The position numbers and the translations under genes are program-made. From assembly GCF_000447795.1 (NCBI RefSeq), contig NZ_AUNI01000019.1, positions 62,001-126,000 on the forward strand: a DNA stretch of 64,000 nt, read 5' to 3'. This DNA is from Bacteriovorax sp. Seq25_V. GTDB taxonomy: Bacteria > Bdellovibrionota > Bacteriovoracia > Bacteriovoracales > Bacteriovoracaceae. Positions 53,369 to 62,019 of this stretch are shown here, piece after piece. The stretch's first letter is position 1; each line of letters starts with the position of its first letter. A model generated the notes under the pieces. That model worked only from the letters and a program-made list of their open reading frames with translations, had not been told where the DNA came from and made no database searches.

Positions 53369-53569
53369 CTACTTCTTATCAGAGTCTGACGATGAAGAAG
53401 AGTGGCAAGACTTGTCTTTTCTGTCACATGATTTTTTGTCGCAACATTTCTTTGAACCATCTCTCGAACACGATTTACCATCTTTGTGCCCATGGTGATC
53501 CTTATGAAACATCCCACAAGAAGTGAAAGAAAGAAGACCTGCTAAAATAAGTACGTTTGAAAATTTCAT
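53369..53569 (-). CDS. Cys/His-rich small lipoprotein
   Basis: The 66-residue product has a lipoprotein signal (MKFSNVLILAGLLSFTSC, Cys18), then FHKDHHGHKDGKSC and SKKCCDKKSCDRKDKSCHS, followed by serines. Six cysteines and five histidines in ~45 mature residues suggest metal binding, for example copper or zinc, or heavy cross-linking. GAGGAG lies five bases before the ATG. A different-frame ORF at 53320-53517 is a shadow. It lies between the men operon and the 55-residue lipoprotein. Function unknown; metal binding is inference from composition. Confidence 0.75.
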   Translation of the reverse strand: MKFSNVLILAGLLSFTSCGMFHKDHHGHKDGKSCSRDGSKKCCDKKSCDRKDKSCHSSSSSDSDKK

Positions 53570-53599
53570 TTTTTCTCCTCGAAAATACTTCTAATAATA

Positions 53600-54610
53600 T
53601 TATAAAGAAAAATGAGAAAAAGTGTATGCCTGTACCTTTGTTCCTTGTGGACTAAATAGGTCTTGTTGTTGCATTTGAGTAATTGTGCCAAGCCCATGCG
53701 CCAAATCATCATTTCCGCGTTTTTTATTTATGATATGACCCAAATGTAGAAGTGTGTTCAATGATTGTGCGGGTTCATAACTTGAGCTTAGTACGAGATC
53801 TATTTCTTTGAAAGAATCATTATCTAGTAATTTAAAAATATTTGAGATTGATGAATTGTAACTAGGTTTTAATATAAGTGCCTTTATTGAATATCTAAAT
53901 TTTGAGAAAATTACATCAAAATTATTTTCTATCACTGTTTCATCTAGCGCCAGTTTAAATTCACTTCTTCTATTGAAAGTTTGCCACTCATTTATGTCTA
54001 GAAATGGCTCTTCAATATATTCAATCAATGAAGCAGGAATATCTTTTAAAATTTTTTCAAGTTGAGTCACAGAAAGTGACCGGTTCGCATCAAGTCGTAA
54101 CTTAATGTCAGTATTTGTGAAAGACTTGAGTAGTTCATTCTCCGCAATACTATCTCTTTGACCAATTTTTAACTTCTGCGTTCCTCTCGTTTTGACATTG
54201 TCATCAAATTTGGTCTGCAGCGCTGAGACTTCTACAAGAGGAGTGGAATTCAGATTAATATATATTGGTAGCAAGTTTTTGATATCTAAGAATGCTAGAA
54301 GCGCTTGTTCGATAGCAAATTGAAAATTGGCATCAAGCTTAAGATCATCAATCAAATTAAAGTATGGTTTTGTTAGATCGAAACACGCAAGATTTCTGAG
54401 TTCTAATTCAGTTGGTAACGACTGTTTTTGATCCTTCCAAAATAGAGGAAGTTGGTTCACCTCTCCAAGAATCTGGTACTGGTTAGTGTTGTCGATAAAG
54501 AAGAAGTCGAGTTCTTTTGAATAGGTCTCAGTGTAAAGTTGCCCTTTCCAAGGGATTTGGTTTTTGAAATAGTGGGTACGCGTACTACCTTCTTCAATCA
54601 GGATTTTCAT
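53600..54610 (-). CDS. menC: o-Succinylbenzoate synthase
   Basis: The 336-residue enolase-superfamily enzyme dehydrates SHCHC to o-succinylbenzoate. The metal ligands appear in order as Asp of KLRLDANRSLSV, Glu of YIEEPFLDINEW and Asp of FKLALDETVIEN. The second catalytic lysine is in ALILKPSYNS. The first lysine, in a K-x-K motif near residue 145, is seen as TQKLKIGQ. Length is near normal. It is the last gene of the operon, overlapping menA by four bases. Divergence from textbook MenC is considerable, but the operon context settles the call. Confidence 0.9.
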   Translation of the reverse strand: MKILIEEGSTRTHYFKNQIPWKGQLYTETYSKELDFFFIDNTNQYQILGEVNQLPLFWKDQKQSLPTELELRNLACFDLTKPYFNLIDDLKLDANFQFAIEQALLAFLDIKNLLPIYINLNSTPLVEVSALQTKFDDNVKTRGTQKLKIGQRDSIAENELLKSFTNTDIKLRLDANRSLSVTQLEKILKDIPASLIEYIEEPFLDINEWQTFNRRSEFKLALDETVIENNFDVIFSKFRYSIKALILKPSYNSSISNIFKLLDNDSFKEIDLVLSSSYEPAQSLNTLLHLGHIINKKRGNDDLAHGLGTITQMQQQDLFSPQGTKVQAYTFSHFSL

Positions 54611-55485
54611 GGTAGCGTTAGTGTGATCGCGTACACAAGCCCATAAAGAAAGAGATATTTACCTGTGCTTGCTAAGTAATTATTAAATTTCTCGTCTATA
54701 AAATCTTTCGCGATTGCTTTCCATGTCTTAAAGAAAAGATACATCGTGAAACTTGTAATGATAACAGTCGATTTCTTCGAGAAGTAGAGAATATCAACGA
54801 ATGGCACAAATGACGAAAGTAATACGAAGATTAGGACAAGTGCACGGGCCTTCTTTTCCCCTAGAAGAATTGCTAGTGTGATTTTAGTTGTTTTTGAATC
54901 ACTTTTAATATCTCGAAGGTTGTTAATTGCCATGATCGCGGCACTAATGAGACCTGGAGCACAGCCCATAACTATCGGTGCGTAATGAAATTGATTGGTT
55001 TGTAAAAAGTAAGTTCCATAGACAGCTACCGGACCAAAGAAAATAAATGCCAGAATTTCGCCAAGTCCATAGTAGGCGAGAGGTAGTGGACCACCTGTGT
55101 AAATGAAAGCGAAAAGAATAGAACTAAGTCCAATGGCAATGATTGTTGGTCCTCCAACACACATAAGATAGATGCCAATGATGAAGGAAATTAGTAGTGT
55201 AGTAATAAACGATTTCTTTACAGTTTCTTTACTCAGCCCACCTGTCGCAGTTTCTCTTGTAGGGCCTATTCTGTCTTCTCCATCGATTCCTCTCACGCCA
55301 TCGTAATAGTCATTGATGAGATTTGTGGAAACTTGTAAAAACATTGCGCACAGAAGTGTTAAGATGGCGACAAGAGTATTAATTTCTCCAATGTGCGAAT
55401 AGGCTATTGCAAGTCCCATTGCTACAGGCCCGATTGAGGCTGGTAAGGTTTTTGGTCGAGATGCACTTAATAGTTTTTTTATCAT
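54607..55485 (-). CDS. menA: 1,4-Dihydroxy-2-naphthoate polyprenyltransferase
   Basis: The 292-residue UbiA-family membrane enzyme attaches the polyprenyl tail to DHNA, giving demethylmenaquinone. The first Asp-rich motif is NLINDYYDGVRGIDGEDRIG, followed by TATGGLS, typical of MenA; the second is NNLRDIKSDSKT. Eight to nine transmembrane segments are evident. It starts at the last base of the menD stop (TAATG) and overlaps menC by four bases. The prenyl donor probably comes from the synthase at 59427. Confidence 0.95.
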   Translation of the reverse strand: MIKKLLSASRPKTLPASIGPVAMGLAIAYSHIGEINTLVAILTLLCAMFLQVSTNLINDYYDGVRGIDGEDRIGPTRETATGGLSKETVKKSFITTLLISFIIGIYLMCVGGPTIIAIGLSSILFAFIYTGGPLPLAYYGLGEILAFIFFGPVAVYGTYFLQTNQFHYAPIVMGCAPGLISAAIMAINNLRDIKSDSKTTKITLAILLGEKKARALVLIFVLLSSFVPFVDILYFSKKSTVIITSFTMYLFFKTWKAIAKDFIDEKFNNYLASTGKYLFLYGLVYAITLTLP

Positions 55486-57200
55486 TACATTTTTACCGTT
55501 TTAAGTTTGTCGTATACGGCCTTATTTATCTCTTCGTTTAGCTCAACTTCGATAAAGTTAATTTTGTTCTGTTTTAAGGCCTTTGAATAAATCGCGTTGA
55601 ATTCAATTTTCTTTTGAACTTTTGTATATTCAATATAGTCAAAAGCTCTTAGAAGATCAGTGAAATTATTAGTGTGAGGGGTTGTTAGTAGGTGGAGAAA
55701 GTCACGCTCTTTTGCCACTGGCAGAAGTTCAAAAATTCCACCACCCTTATTGTTGACGATAATAATCGTAATATTCTTATCTTTCATTTCCTTAAGCATA
55801 TAAAGAGAATTCAGATCATGCATGAATGAGATATCGCCAAGCACGAGAACTTTTGCTTTGTCGTCAGCATCACATAGGCCGCATAAAGTTGCATTAAAAC
55901 CTTCTATACCACTAACCCCGCGATTACTAAAAACAGTAATTGGATAATGCGAGTCTGCCGAAATGTAGAGATCAAATGACCTGATAGCAGTTGAATTTCC
56001 AATAAGTAGATCAATTTCGACATCAGTTTTCTCAACGATATTCTTTGAGAGGTATGGAAATGATATTTCATTTTCTTCGATGATATCTCTCTTGGCATTA
56101 GTGAAGGTTTTCCAGTTGATGACTGGGGAACTGTTTAGTCCAAGATTTTTGACTTCGGCCAGAAATGATAATGGATTGCAAATTACTTTAATATTATTTG
56201 AAAAACCAGGGTCATGATCTTCGTCAAAATCAGTAACGTGGATGATTTTGATTTGTGGATTTAGTTCCTGGTAGCGGTAGTAATGTTTACTAACTAGACG
56301 CCCACCGATATGAATAATAAGATCTGGCTTACTTCTTTGGTAGGCCTCAAATACTTCACTGTGATCAAATGAAGGATTGAGATTATCTTCGAGATTGAAG
56401 TGATACTTAATCCCACTAGTGACATCAATATACTTTGGAATGTCGATCTCTTTAAGGGCTTTAATATAATCTTGGCCATTTGCTTGCTTATCAAATTTAC
56501 CAAAAACAAGAAGCGGTGAGGTTGCCGATTTTAATAGGTCTTCAAGTTCGGCATTAAGTTTGAAGTTATTAAAGAAGTACGTTTTATTCTTGGAAAGTGA
56601 GTTATGAAATGTTTCTTTTGCACTTTCAAGATAAGATTCGCTTATTAATTCAGGAGTCGCATCAATTGGTTCCCTAAAAGGGAGGTTGATGTGAACAGGG
56701 CGTTGGTGGGCCTTTGCTCTACCAATTGCCGTTGCGATAAGTGTGCGAAGACGTTTTGGAGTTAATGCCTCAGATGGAGCTTCTAGTGCTAGTGTGTAGC
56801 AACAAAACTCTTTAAAAATATCGATTTGATTAATTGTTTGGTTCGCATCTATTTTGACTAATTCAATCGGTCTATCGGCCGTTATGATAATTAATGGGAG
56901 GTTTGAACGGTAGGCCTCAATTACAGCGGGTAAAAAGTTTGCCATCGCAGTACCAGAAGTACATGTGAGAGCGACAGGGTTCTGTTCCTTTTTTGCTTTT
57001 CCTAGCGCCCTAAAAGAAAGTGCACGCTCATCTATAAAGCTATATGGCGTAATACTCTCATTATAAAATGATGCTGCAAGTATAGGTGCATTTCGCATTC
57101 CTGGGGCACAGTAAAAATCTCTGACGTCATTCTTTGCGAACTCGTCAACGATCATCGATGCCCAAAGGCGAGAGATGTTTTCATTTAGTATATTACTCAT
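55485..57200 (-). CDS. menD: SEPHCHC synthase (MenD)
   Basis: The 571-residue thiamine-diphosphate enzyme adds the succinyl semialdehyde unit from 2-oxoglutarate to isochorismate. Landmarks are DFYCAPGMRNAPILAASF, the ThDP-activating Glu in SFIDERALSFRALG, LTCTSGTAMANFLPAVIEAY, ITADRPIELVKIDANQTINQ, and the ThDP binding end VLGDISFMHDLNSL with IIIVNNKGGGIFELLP. Length is as usual. It overlaps menF by four bases (ATGA) and couples to menA by one base. The pathway order MenF then MenD is the gene order here. Confidence 0.97.
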   Translation of the reverse strand: MSNILNENISRLWASMIVDEFAKNDVRDFYCAPGMRNAPILAASFYNESITPYSFIDERALSFRALGKAKKEQNPVALTCTSGTAMANFLPAVIEAYRSNLPLIIITADRPIELVKIDANQTINQIDIFKEFCCYTLALEAPSEALTPKRLRTLIATAIGRAKAHQRPVHINLPFREPIDATPELISESYLESAKETFHNSLSKNKTYFFNNFKLNAELEDLLKSATSPLLVFGKFDKQANGQDYIKALKEIDIPKYIDVTSGIKYHFNLEDNLNPSFDHSEVFEAYQRSKPDLIIHIGGRLVSKHYYRYQELNPQIKIIHVTDFDEDHDPGFSNNIKVICNPLSFLAEVKNLGLNSSPVINWKTFTNAKRDIIEENEISFPYLSKNIVEKTDVEIDLLIGNSTAIRSFDLYISADSHYPITVFSNRGVSGIEGFNATLCGLCDADDKAKVLVLGDISFMHDLNSLYMLKEMKDKNITIIIVNNKGGGIFELLPVAKERDFLHLLTTPHTNNFTDLLRAFDYIEYTKVQKKIEFNAIYSKALKQNKINFIEVELNEEINKAVYDKLKTVKM

Positions 57201-58534
57201 TTATTTATTCTCAAAAATTTTTGAAAGTTTTGCATTTTTACAGCAGTCTCATTCCACTCGTTAAGAGCGAGGGATTCTTTAACAACTCCGCATCCTCCAT
57301 AAATTGCGATTTCGTTAGAGTTGACTCTTGCGCATCTAATTGCCACACACATATCTGACTCATTCTTAGAGAAATATCCCATTGGCGCAGCATAGAAACC
57401 ACGAGTTTCAGTTTCATTTTCTAAGATGAAGTCCATTGCACTTTTCTTTGGAAGTCCGCCAACTGCTGGTGTTGGATGTAATGAAGTCAAAAGTGAGATA
57501 TCTTCTCCTTTTTCAACGTTTGCAGAAATTGTGGTATGAATATGCTGTACGAATTTTAACTTTAATATTGTTTCAATACCTGACTTTTGTAAGTTAGATA
57601 GTTTGTCGCCATGGTTTGTCTCTAGAAGATTAGTAATGTAATTTGTTACAAAGCGATGCTCTGATAATTCTTTCGGGTCGTTTAATAACTTTGTGGCAAG
57701 TGCTTCATCTTCTTCAGTGGTGATTCCTCGTGCAATTGTTCCAGCAAGGGAATCAATTGTTAGTAGACCATCATTAGTTCTAAAGAGACATTCTGGAGTA
57801 ACTGACATGAATGCCTTGCTCTTTTCATACTTAAAGTAGAGTAGATAGCTTGGGCTGTTTTGATCTTTTACAAGCTTAGTGAACTCTTCTTCACTGTTGA
57901 TATCGTTAGAGAAAGTGACAACCTCTTGACGATGAAGAACAACCTTATCAAAGATTTTTTCTTCAAATGCGAAGTGTGCCTTTGCAATCATCGCAGACCA
58001 CTCTTCTTGATTCGGTGTCAGTCTACTTGATAGAATGAAATTATCCTCGTCTCTATCATTACTAGTGCTTAGAAGCTCAAGTAATTCGATTGTTATGGCC
58101 GAGAGGTTTTCATTTGTTCGAAGATTTATCTTAATTTCATTTTCTTCAAATATAATTCGTGGGATAAAGTAGAGCATCTCTTCGAGCCCTTCCCATTTAT
58201 CTTCTTTGGATGAAGTAAGTTCTTTCTTGTTAAATCTCTCGCCCCCTAAAATCTTGATGAAATCATGTTCTTTAAGAATATTTGAGATTACTTTTTTATC
58301 TGTGTGGGATGTAAATGTGCTGAGACTTCCAAGTGCAAAAAGCTCCTTTGATGGCTCAGCTTTGGTTTTAAAATAGAATTTGAAATCAGCGCTAAAGTAT
58401 GTGATCAAACTTGAAAGCTTGGTCGTTTCTGTCTTAAGAATTATTTGTGAAAATTCTCTGCCCTTGGTGATGTTTTGTTCACCTTGTTTCAGTGCTTTTA
58501 AAAGGTCTGTGCTAAGGGATGAGAGTTTAATCAC
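57197..58534 (-). CDS. menF: Isochorismate synthase
   Basis: The 445-residue chorismate-utilising enzyme converts chorismate to isochorismate, the entry to menaquinone. The C-terminal catalytic domain shows FDKVVLHRQEVVTFS, VTPECLFRTNDG, IDSLAGTIARGITTEEDE, LLNDPKELSEHRFV, SLHPTPAVGGLPKKSA and RGFYAAPMGYFS. The N-terminal half is less conserved, as is normal for the family. Start is ATG 58534, three bases after the ubiE stop. It overlaps menD by four bases. A salicylate or siderophore use is unlikely given the neighbours. Confidence 0.95.
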   Translation of the reverse strand: MIKLSSLSTDLLKALKQGEQNITKGREFSQIILKTETTKLSSLITYFSADFKFYFKTKAEPSKELFALGSLSTFTSHTDKKVISNILKEHDFIKILGGERFNKKELTSSKEDKWEGLEEMLYFIPRIIFEENEIKINLRTNENLSAITIELLELLSTSNDRDEDNFILSSRLTPNQEEWSAMIAKAHFAFEEKIFDKVVLHRQEVVTFSNDINSEEEFTKLVKDQNSPSYLLYFKYEKSKAFMSVTPECLFRTNDGLLTIDSLAGTIARGITTEEDEALATKLLNDPKELSEHRFVTNYITNLLETNHGDKLSNLQKSGIETILKLKFVQHIHTTISANVEKGEDISLLTSLHPTPAVGGLPKKSAMDFILENETETRGFYAAPMGYFSKNESDMCVAIRCARVNSNEIAIYGGCGVVKESLALNEWNETAVKMQNFQKFLRINK

Positions 58535-58537
58535 TTT

Positions 58538-59248
58538 CTATTTATCTCCAATGTACAGAGTTGCAATTCCAAAAGTTAGTTCTTTATAATGTACATTTTT
58601 AAAACCAGCATTCTTCATAAGCTGTGCGAAGTCATCTCCATACGGGAAGTCCTCGACTGTTTGATTTAAGTAGCTGTACGCATCTTTGTGTTTTGAAATT
58701 AGATTTCCTACAAATGGTAGCAGGTACCTAAAGTAGAAGAAGTAAATTGCTCTAAAGAAAAAATTCTTTGGAATAGAAAATTCAAGAACCATCGAACGGC
58801 CATTTTCTTTTAATACTCTATGCATATTTACCAGTGATCGCTGTGGGTCTGGAAAGTTTCTAATTCCAAAACTTACTGTTGTTACATCAAAAATTTCATC
58901 AGCAGTTGGAATTTCAACACCATCGCCAATTTGCATTGATGCTTTATTATCAAGTTTTTGATTTTTAATTTTAACGAGTCCTAAGTCAACCATGCCTTTT
59001 GACATATCAAGACCTGTCACTTTCTCAACATTCTTTGCTTTTGCTAATGCGATAGTTAAATCCCCTGTTCCGCAAGCAAGGTCAAGACAATTGAGATTTT
59101 CTCTTTTTGGAAGATTTGCGATTGCTACTTTTCTCCAATATATATCAATACCAAATGAAAGAATGTGGTTCAAAAGATCATATGTTCCTGCGATTTTATC
59201 AAAAATTTTGTATGACTCTGTCTTTCTTTCCGACAATTGATTCGACAC
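58538..59248 (-). CDS. ubiE: Demethylmenaquinone C-methyltransferase (UbiE/MenG)
   Basis: The 237-residue SAM-dependent methyltransferase makes menaquinone from demethylmenaquinone. Start is taken as GTG 59248 because AAGGA lies seven bases upstream and the family start SNQLSERKTESYKIFDKIAG follows. The frame is open to an ATG at 59344, but that passes over the promoter. Motifs are YDLLNHILSFGIDIYWRK, the SAM site CLDLACGTGDLTIALAK, VTGLDMSKGMVDLG, FDVTTVSFGIRNFPDP and the C-terminal YLNQTVEDFPYG. It leads the men operon. Confidence 0.95.
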   Translation of the reverse strand: MSNQLSERKTESYKIFDKIAGTYDLLNHILSFGIDIYWRKVAIANLPKRENLNCLDLACGTGDLTIALAKAKNVEKVTGLDMSKGMVDLGLVKIKNQKLDNKASMQIGDGVEIPTADEIFDVTTVSFGIRNFPDPQRSLVNMHRVLKENGRSMVLEFSIPKNFFFRAIYFFYFRYLLPFVGNLISKHKDAYSYLNQTVEDFPYGDDFAQLMKNAGFKNVHYKELTFGIATLYIGDK

Positions 59249-59287
59249 GATAATTTCCTTTTTTTGCTTATTTTCTATTATTCGCAC

Positions 59288-59314
59288 ATTATACCTGGCG
59301 CCATAAATGTGCAA
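59288..59314 (-). promoter_or_regulatory. Promoter of the ubiE-men operon
   Basis: On the reverse strand TATAAT lies at 59293-59288, 40 bases before the GTG start. A -35-like TTGCAC is 15 bases further (59314-59309), or TCTTGC at 17. This placement rules against the longer ubiE frame. Confidence 0.55.
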
Positions 59315-59426
59315 GAGTCCTTTTATATTTAACAAGTTAGACAATTATTTTCTCTGGGTAATTACTTGTTTACGAAATATTTCAAAAGTGTTAAAACTAG
59401 CTGAAATAATTGGAGTTTTTTTAGTA

Positions 59427-60401
59427 ATGGCATCTTTTTTTGAATCAGTACCACAGAGTGTATTAGATAAAATAGATTCACTTGAGTTGAAAGTAGAGGG
59501 GACGAACTGTCTTCAGGCTATTTCATCTCTACTTGAAAAAACAGTCCTCTCTGGTGGTAAGAGACTGCGCCCAATGCTGACTTTCATGATGGGAGAGCTA
59601 TTCTTTCTCGAGTCTGAAGGTGTGGTTGAGTGTGCTAAGGCCATTGAAATGGTTCATGGAGCCAGCCTTGCTCATGATGATGTTGTTGATAATGCAACTC
59701 AAAGAAGAGGTGAGCCTTCAATTAATATTGTTGCTTCAAATAAGTCAGCGGTTCTTGCTGGCGATTATCTTCTTGCTGATGTTATTCACCGGTTGGCGCA
59801 TCTTGGTGATATTGAAGTCATTCGTCAGATGTCTGATGTTATAAAAGAGCTCGCTCTCGGTGAGTGGATCCAGTCTGATGCGATTGAGGAGAGAAGTTAC
59901 TCTCGAGAATTAATCGAAAAAATTGCACAACATAAAACAGCTTCAGTTATGAGCTTTTGTACTTGGGCCCCTGCTCATATAAGTAAAGCTCCTGCTGAAA
60001 TAGTTGCCAGTGCTCACGAATTTGGTCGTCGTCTAGGTCTTGCTTTTCAGTTGATGGATGACACTCTTGACTATAGTGATAATTCTCAAAAAGATGTTCT
60101 TTTGGATGTCAAAAATAATATTGTTAACTCTGTTGTACTTGAATGGCTTGAGTTAAACCCTGAAGCATTTGCAAAGTATCGTGAAGGTACTGATCTTATC
60201 GACCTTTGGAATGAGAGTCACCTCGAAGCAGCTGTTGAAACAGTTAAGTCTCGCGCCCTTTCTCATATGGATGTGGCCAGGGATTGTTTATCAAAAATTG
60301 CTGCTTATCATGAATCTCAAGGACAAAGCAAAGAGGTGATTGATCAAAGACTAGCACCTCTTAACTTTATTATTGATTTTATTATCACTCGCGATATTTA
60401 A
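59427..60401 (+). CDS. Long-chain polyprenyl diphosphate synthase (IspB/HepT type)
   Basis: ATG 59427 with TTGGAG upstream is preferred to the long frame from 59307, because the family start SFFESVPQSVLDKIDSLEL follows. The 324-residue trans-prenyltransferase has GGKRLRPMLTFMMG, the first Asp motif in HGASLAHDDVVDNATQRRGE and the second in LAFQLMDDTLDYSDNSQKD. Chain length is not decided by eye; the family spans C30-C50. Divergent from the men operon, it most likely supplies the menaquinone side chain. It ends with a four-base overlap with the convergent lipoprotein gene. Confidence 0.93.
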   Translation: MASFFESVPQSVLDKIDSLELKVEGTNCLQAISSLLEKTVLSGGKRLRPMLTFMMGELFFLESEGVVECAKAIEMVHGASLAHDDVVDNATQRRGEPSINIVASNKSAVLAGDYLLADVIHRLAHLGDIEVIRQMSDVIKELALGEWIQSDAIEERSYSRELIEKIAQHKTASVMSFCTWAPAHISKAPAEIVASAHEFGRRLGLAFQLMDDTLDYSDNSQKDVLLDVKNNIVNSVVLEWLELNPEAFAKYREGTDLIDLWNESHLEAAVETVKSRALSHMDVARDCLSKIAAYHESQGQSKEVIDQRLAPLNFIIDFIITRDI

Positions 60402-61576
60402 ATCTTAAAAACTGCCCAAATAGGGAAGTGATCACTAGCGCGCTTAAGTTCAATACTCTTTTCACTAATACAAGCACTTTCATCTAATTTTTCTTTTCTC
60501 GGCTTAAATTCTCTAGGAATATCTTTTGCTTTGATACATACACCACTTGTTTCATCTGGATAGTAAATCCCTGCATCAATTACTTTTAAGTTCTGATAAA
60601 CCATATAATCTAGTGTCAGCTTTAAACGATCTTTGCCGAAGTGTTGTTGCTCATGTGTGTGGCCTGGCTTATCAATCCATAGATTCGTGTTCTTAAACAA
60701 TCTTCTCAGCACAATAGAGCCTGGATGATTATCTTCAATTGAAGCATTCCAGTCACCTGTTGCAATATAAATAGCATCTTTAGGCAGTGGCCTGATATGT
60801 TGAAATTTCTTTGGAAGATTGACAGGAATGTCAGTTCCACCAGTTAAGTACCACTCTAAAAATCTTAACTGGTCGCGATTCCTTTCATAATTTGGAGATT
60901 TGCGATTTCCAAAATGATATGAAGGAACTGTGTGCAGTGAGATAAAGTGAACTTCTTTATCATTGACCTCTATAACGATATCACTAAAACCTTTATCAAA
61001 TAATTGAATGTTTTTTGGGAGCTTCTCTCCATTGTCTCTTCTAAACTTTGAAAGTTTAATGTCTTTATTAAAGTCTCGCCAGCGAAGATCTGTGATAATT
61101 AGCTCTTCTTTGATAGGATAACTAGAAAGCACGGCACTTGAATACTGCCCAGGGTAAAGACCAAAGTTGTCTTGGTCGGCCTTTCCTCGTGTTTGTCTTG
61201 TTAGTTGAGTCTCGTACGAACCTTTTGTTTTTCGTGCATTTTTTCCAGTGTTAGCTTCGTAGAAACTAATCGCATGTTCCATTGGATCTTTGCCAAGAAG
61301 TTGTAAGAACGTTTGTGCATTTTGTCCTGTCGTGCGGTAGCGATAGTTAGGAACGTACATTTTATCAAATTGGATTTCATTGATATTTAAAATATTAAAC
61401 TCTAGTGAATTTAAAATACTCTCTACTGCTTTAAATTGGGCGTTGTCTTTGTCGACCTTCTTTGTTTCTAGTTCTTTGATATTCCAATGAACAACTTTGA
61501 AAGTATTATCTTTGCTTAAAAATAGAGAACAGCTCGAAAGAGTTAAAGTGATAAAGAGTAGTTTTAATAATTTCAT
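60398..61576 (-). CDS. EEP-family (endonuclease/exonuclease/phosphatase) lipoprotein
   Basis: The 392-residue protein has a lipoprotein signal (LLKLLFITLTLSSC, Cys16) and an EEP domain: FKVVHWNIKELETKK, ILNINEIQFD with the metal Glu, VHFISLHTVPSYHFG, IATGDWNASIEDN with the Asp/Asn pair, LDYMVYQNLKVIDAG, and SDHFPIWAVF with the catalytic His. It is surface-anchored or periplasmic. Substrate could be nucleic acid or phospholipid. It overlaps the upstream gene at 61573 by four bases and the convergent prenyl synthase by four bases. Confidence 0.86.
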   Translation of the reverse strand: MKLLKLLFITLTLSSCSLFLSKDNTFKVVHWNIKELETKKVDKDNAQFKAVESILNSLEFNILNINEIQFDKMYVPNYRYRTTGQNAQTFLQLLGKDPMEHAISFYEANTGKNARKTKGSYETQLTRQTRGKADQDNFGLYPGQYSSAVLSSYPIKEELIITDLRWRDFNKDIKLSKFRRDNGEKLPKNIQLFDKGFSDIVIEVNDKEVHFISLHTVPSYHFGNRKSPNYERNRDQLRFLEWYLTGGTDIPVNLPKKFQHIRPLPKDAIYIATGDWNASIEDNHPGSIVLRRLFKNTNLWIDKPGHTHEQQHFGKDRLKLTLDYMVYQNLKVIDAGIYYPDETSGVCIKAKDIPREFKPRKEKLDESACISEKSIELKRASDHFPIWAVFKI

Positions 61577-62019
61577 CTTTTATTTCCTGCCTTACAAAAA
61601 TTGATTCCGAAAGTAAGGTCTGAGAGTGCCATGAAGCATCTTTCATTGCCGTGGAATGTTTGCCTTGGAAATTTTCTTAGGCTTGAATTTTTATAGAGAG
61701 ACTTATCTTTTGAGGAAGGACGTGGCCCCTCGGCTTTTTTGATGTTTATTTCGACAAGGCATTCCTTATAGACTTTTCCCGAAAGAATTCGACTTGTCTC
61801 CACGTAGAGAGAATCGGCCATGTAATTGATCGTTTCCTTCATTGATACTTCTTTGACAAATTTATACCCTCTCTGTGAGAGCTTAGATTTCAAGAGTGTT
61901 GTTTCTTTTTTATTTAACTGATTGTCGACGAGGTAGAACTCGCAAGTAGGGTGTGAAAATGACTCCACACCCATGGCATATGAACTATAAATCAAGAAAA
62001 GTGATATAATCTTTTTCAC
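61573..62019 (-). CDS. Secreted small protein of unknown function
   Basis: Start is GTG 62019 with AGAGGA six bases upstream, lying 35 bases inside the end of pepP. The 148-residue product has a signal peptide (KKIISLFLIYSSYA) and four cysteines in the mature part (PTCEF, KECLV, ERCFM, NFCKAG), probably two disulfides. No domain is recognised. It overlaps pepP upstream by 35 bases and the EEP lipoprotein downstream by four bases, so all three form one transcript. Confidence 0.78.
   Translation of the reverse strand: MKKIISLFLIYSSYAMGVESFSHPTCEFYLVDNQLNKKETTLLKSKLSQRGYKFVKEVSMKETINYMADSLYVETSRILSGKVYKECLVEINIKKAEGPRPSSKDKSLYKNSSLRKFPRQTFHGNERCFMALSDLTFGINFCKAGNKR

Noticed and set aside
53320-53517. 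Reverse frame overlapping the Cys/His-rich lipoprotein
   Set aside because: No signal peptide or ribosome binding site; the other frame has both.
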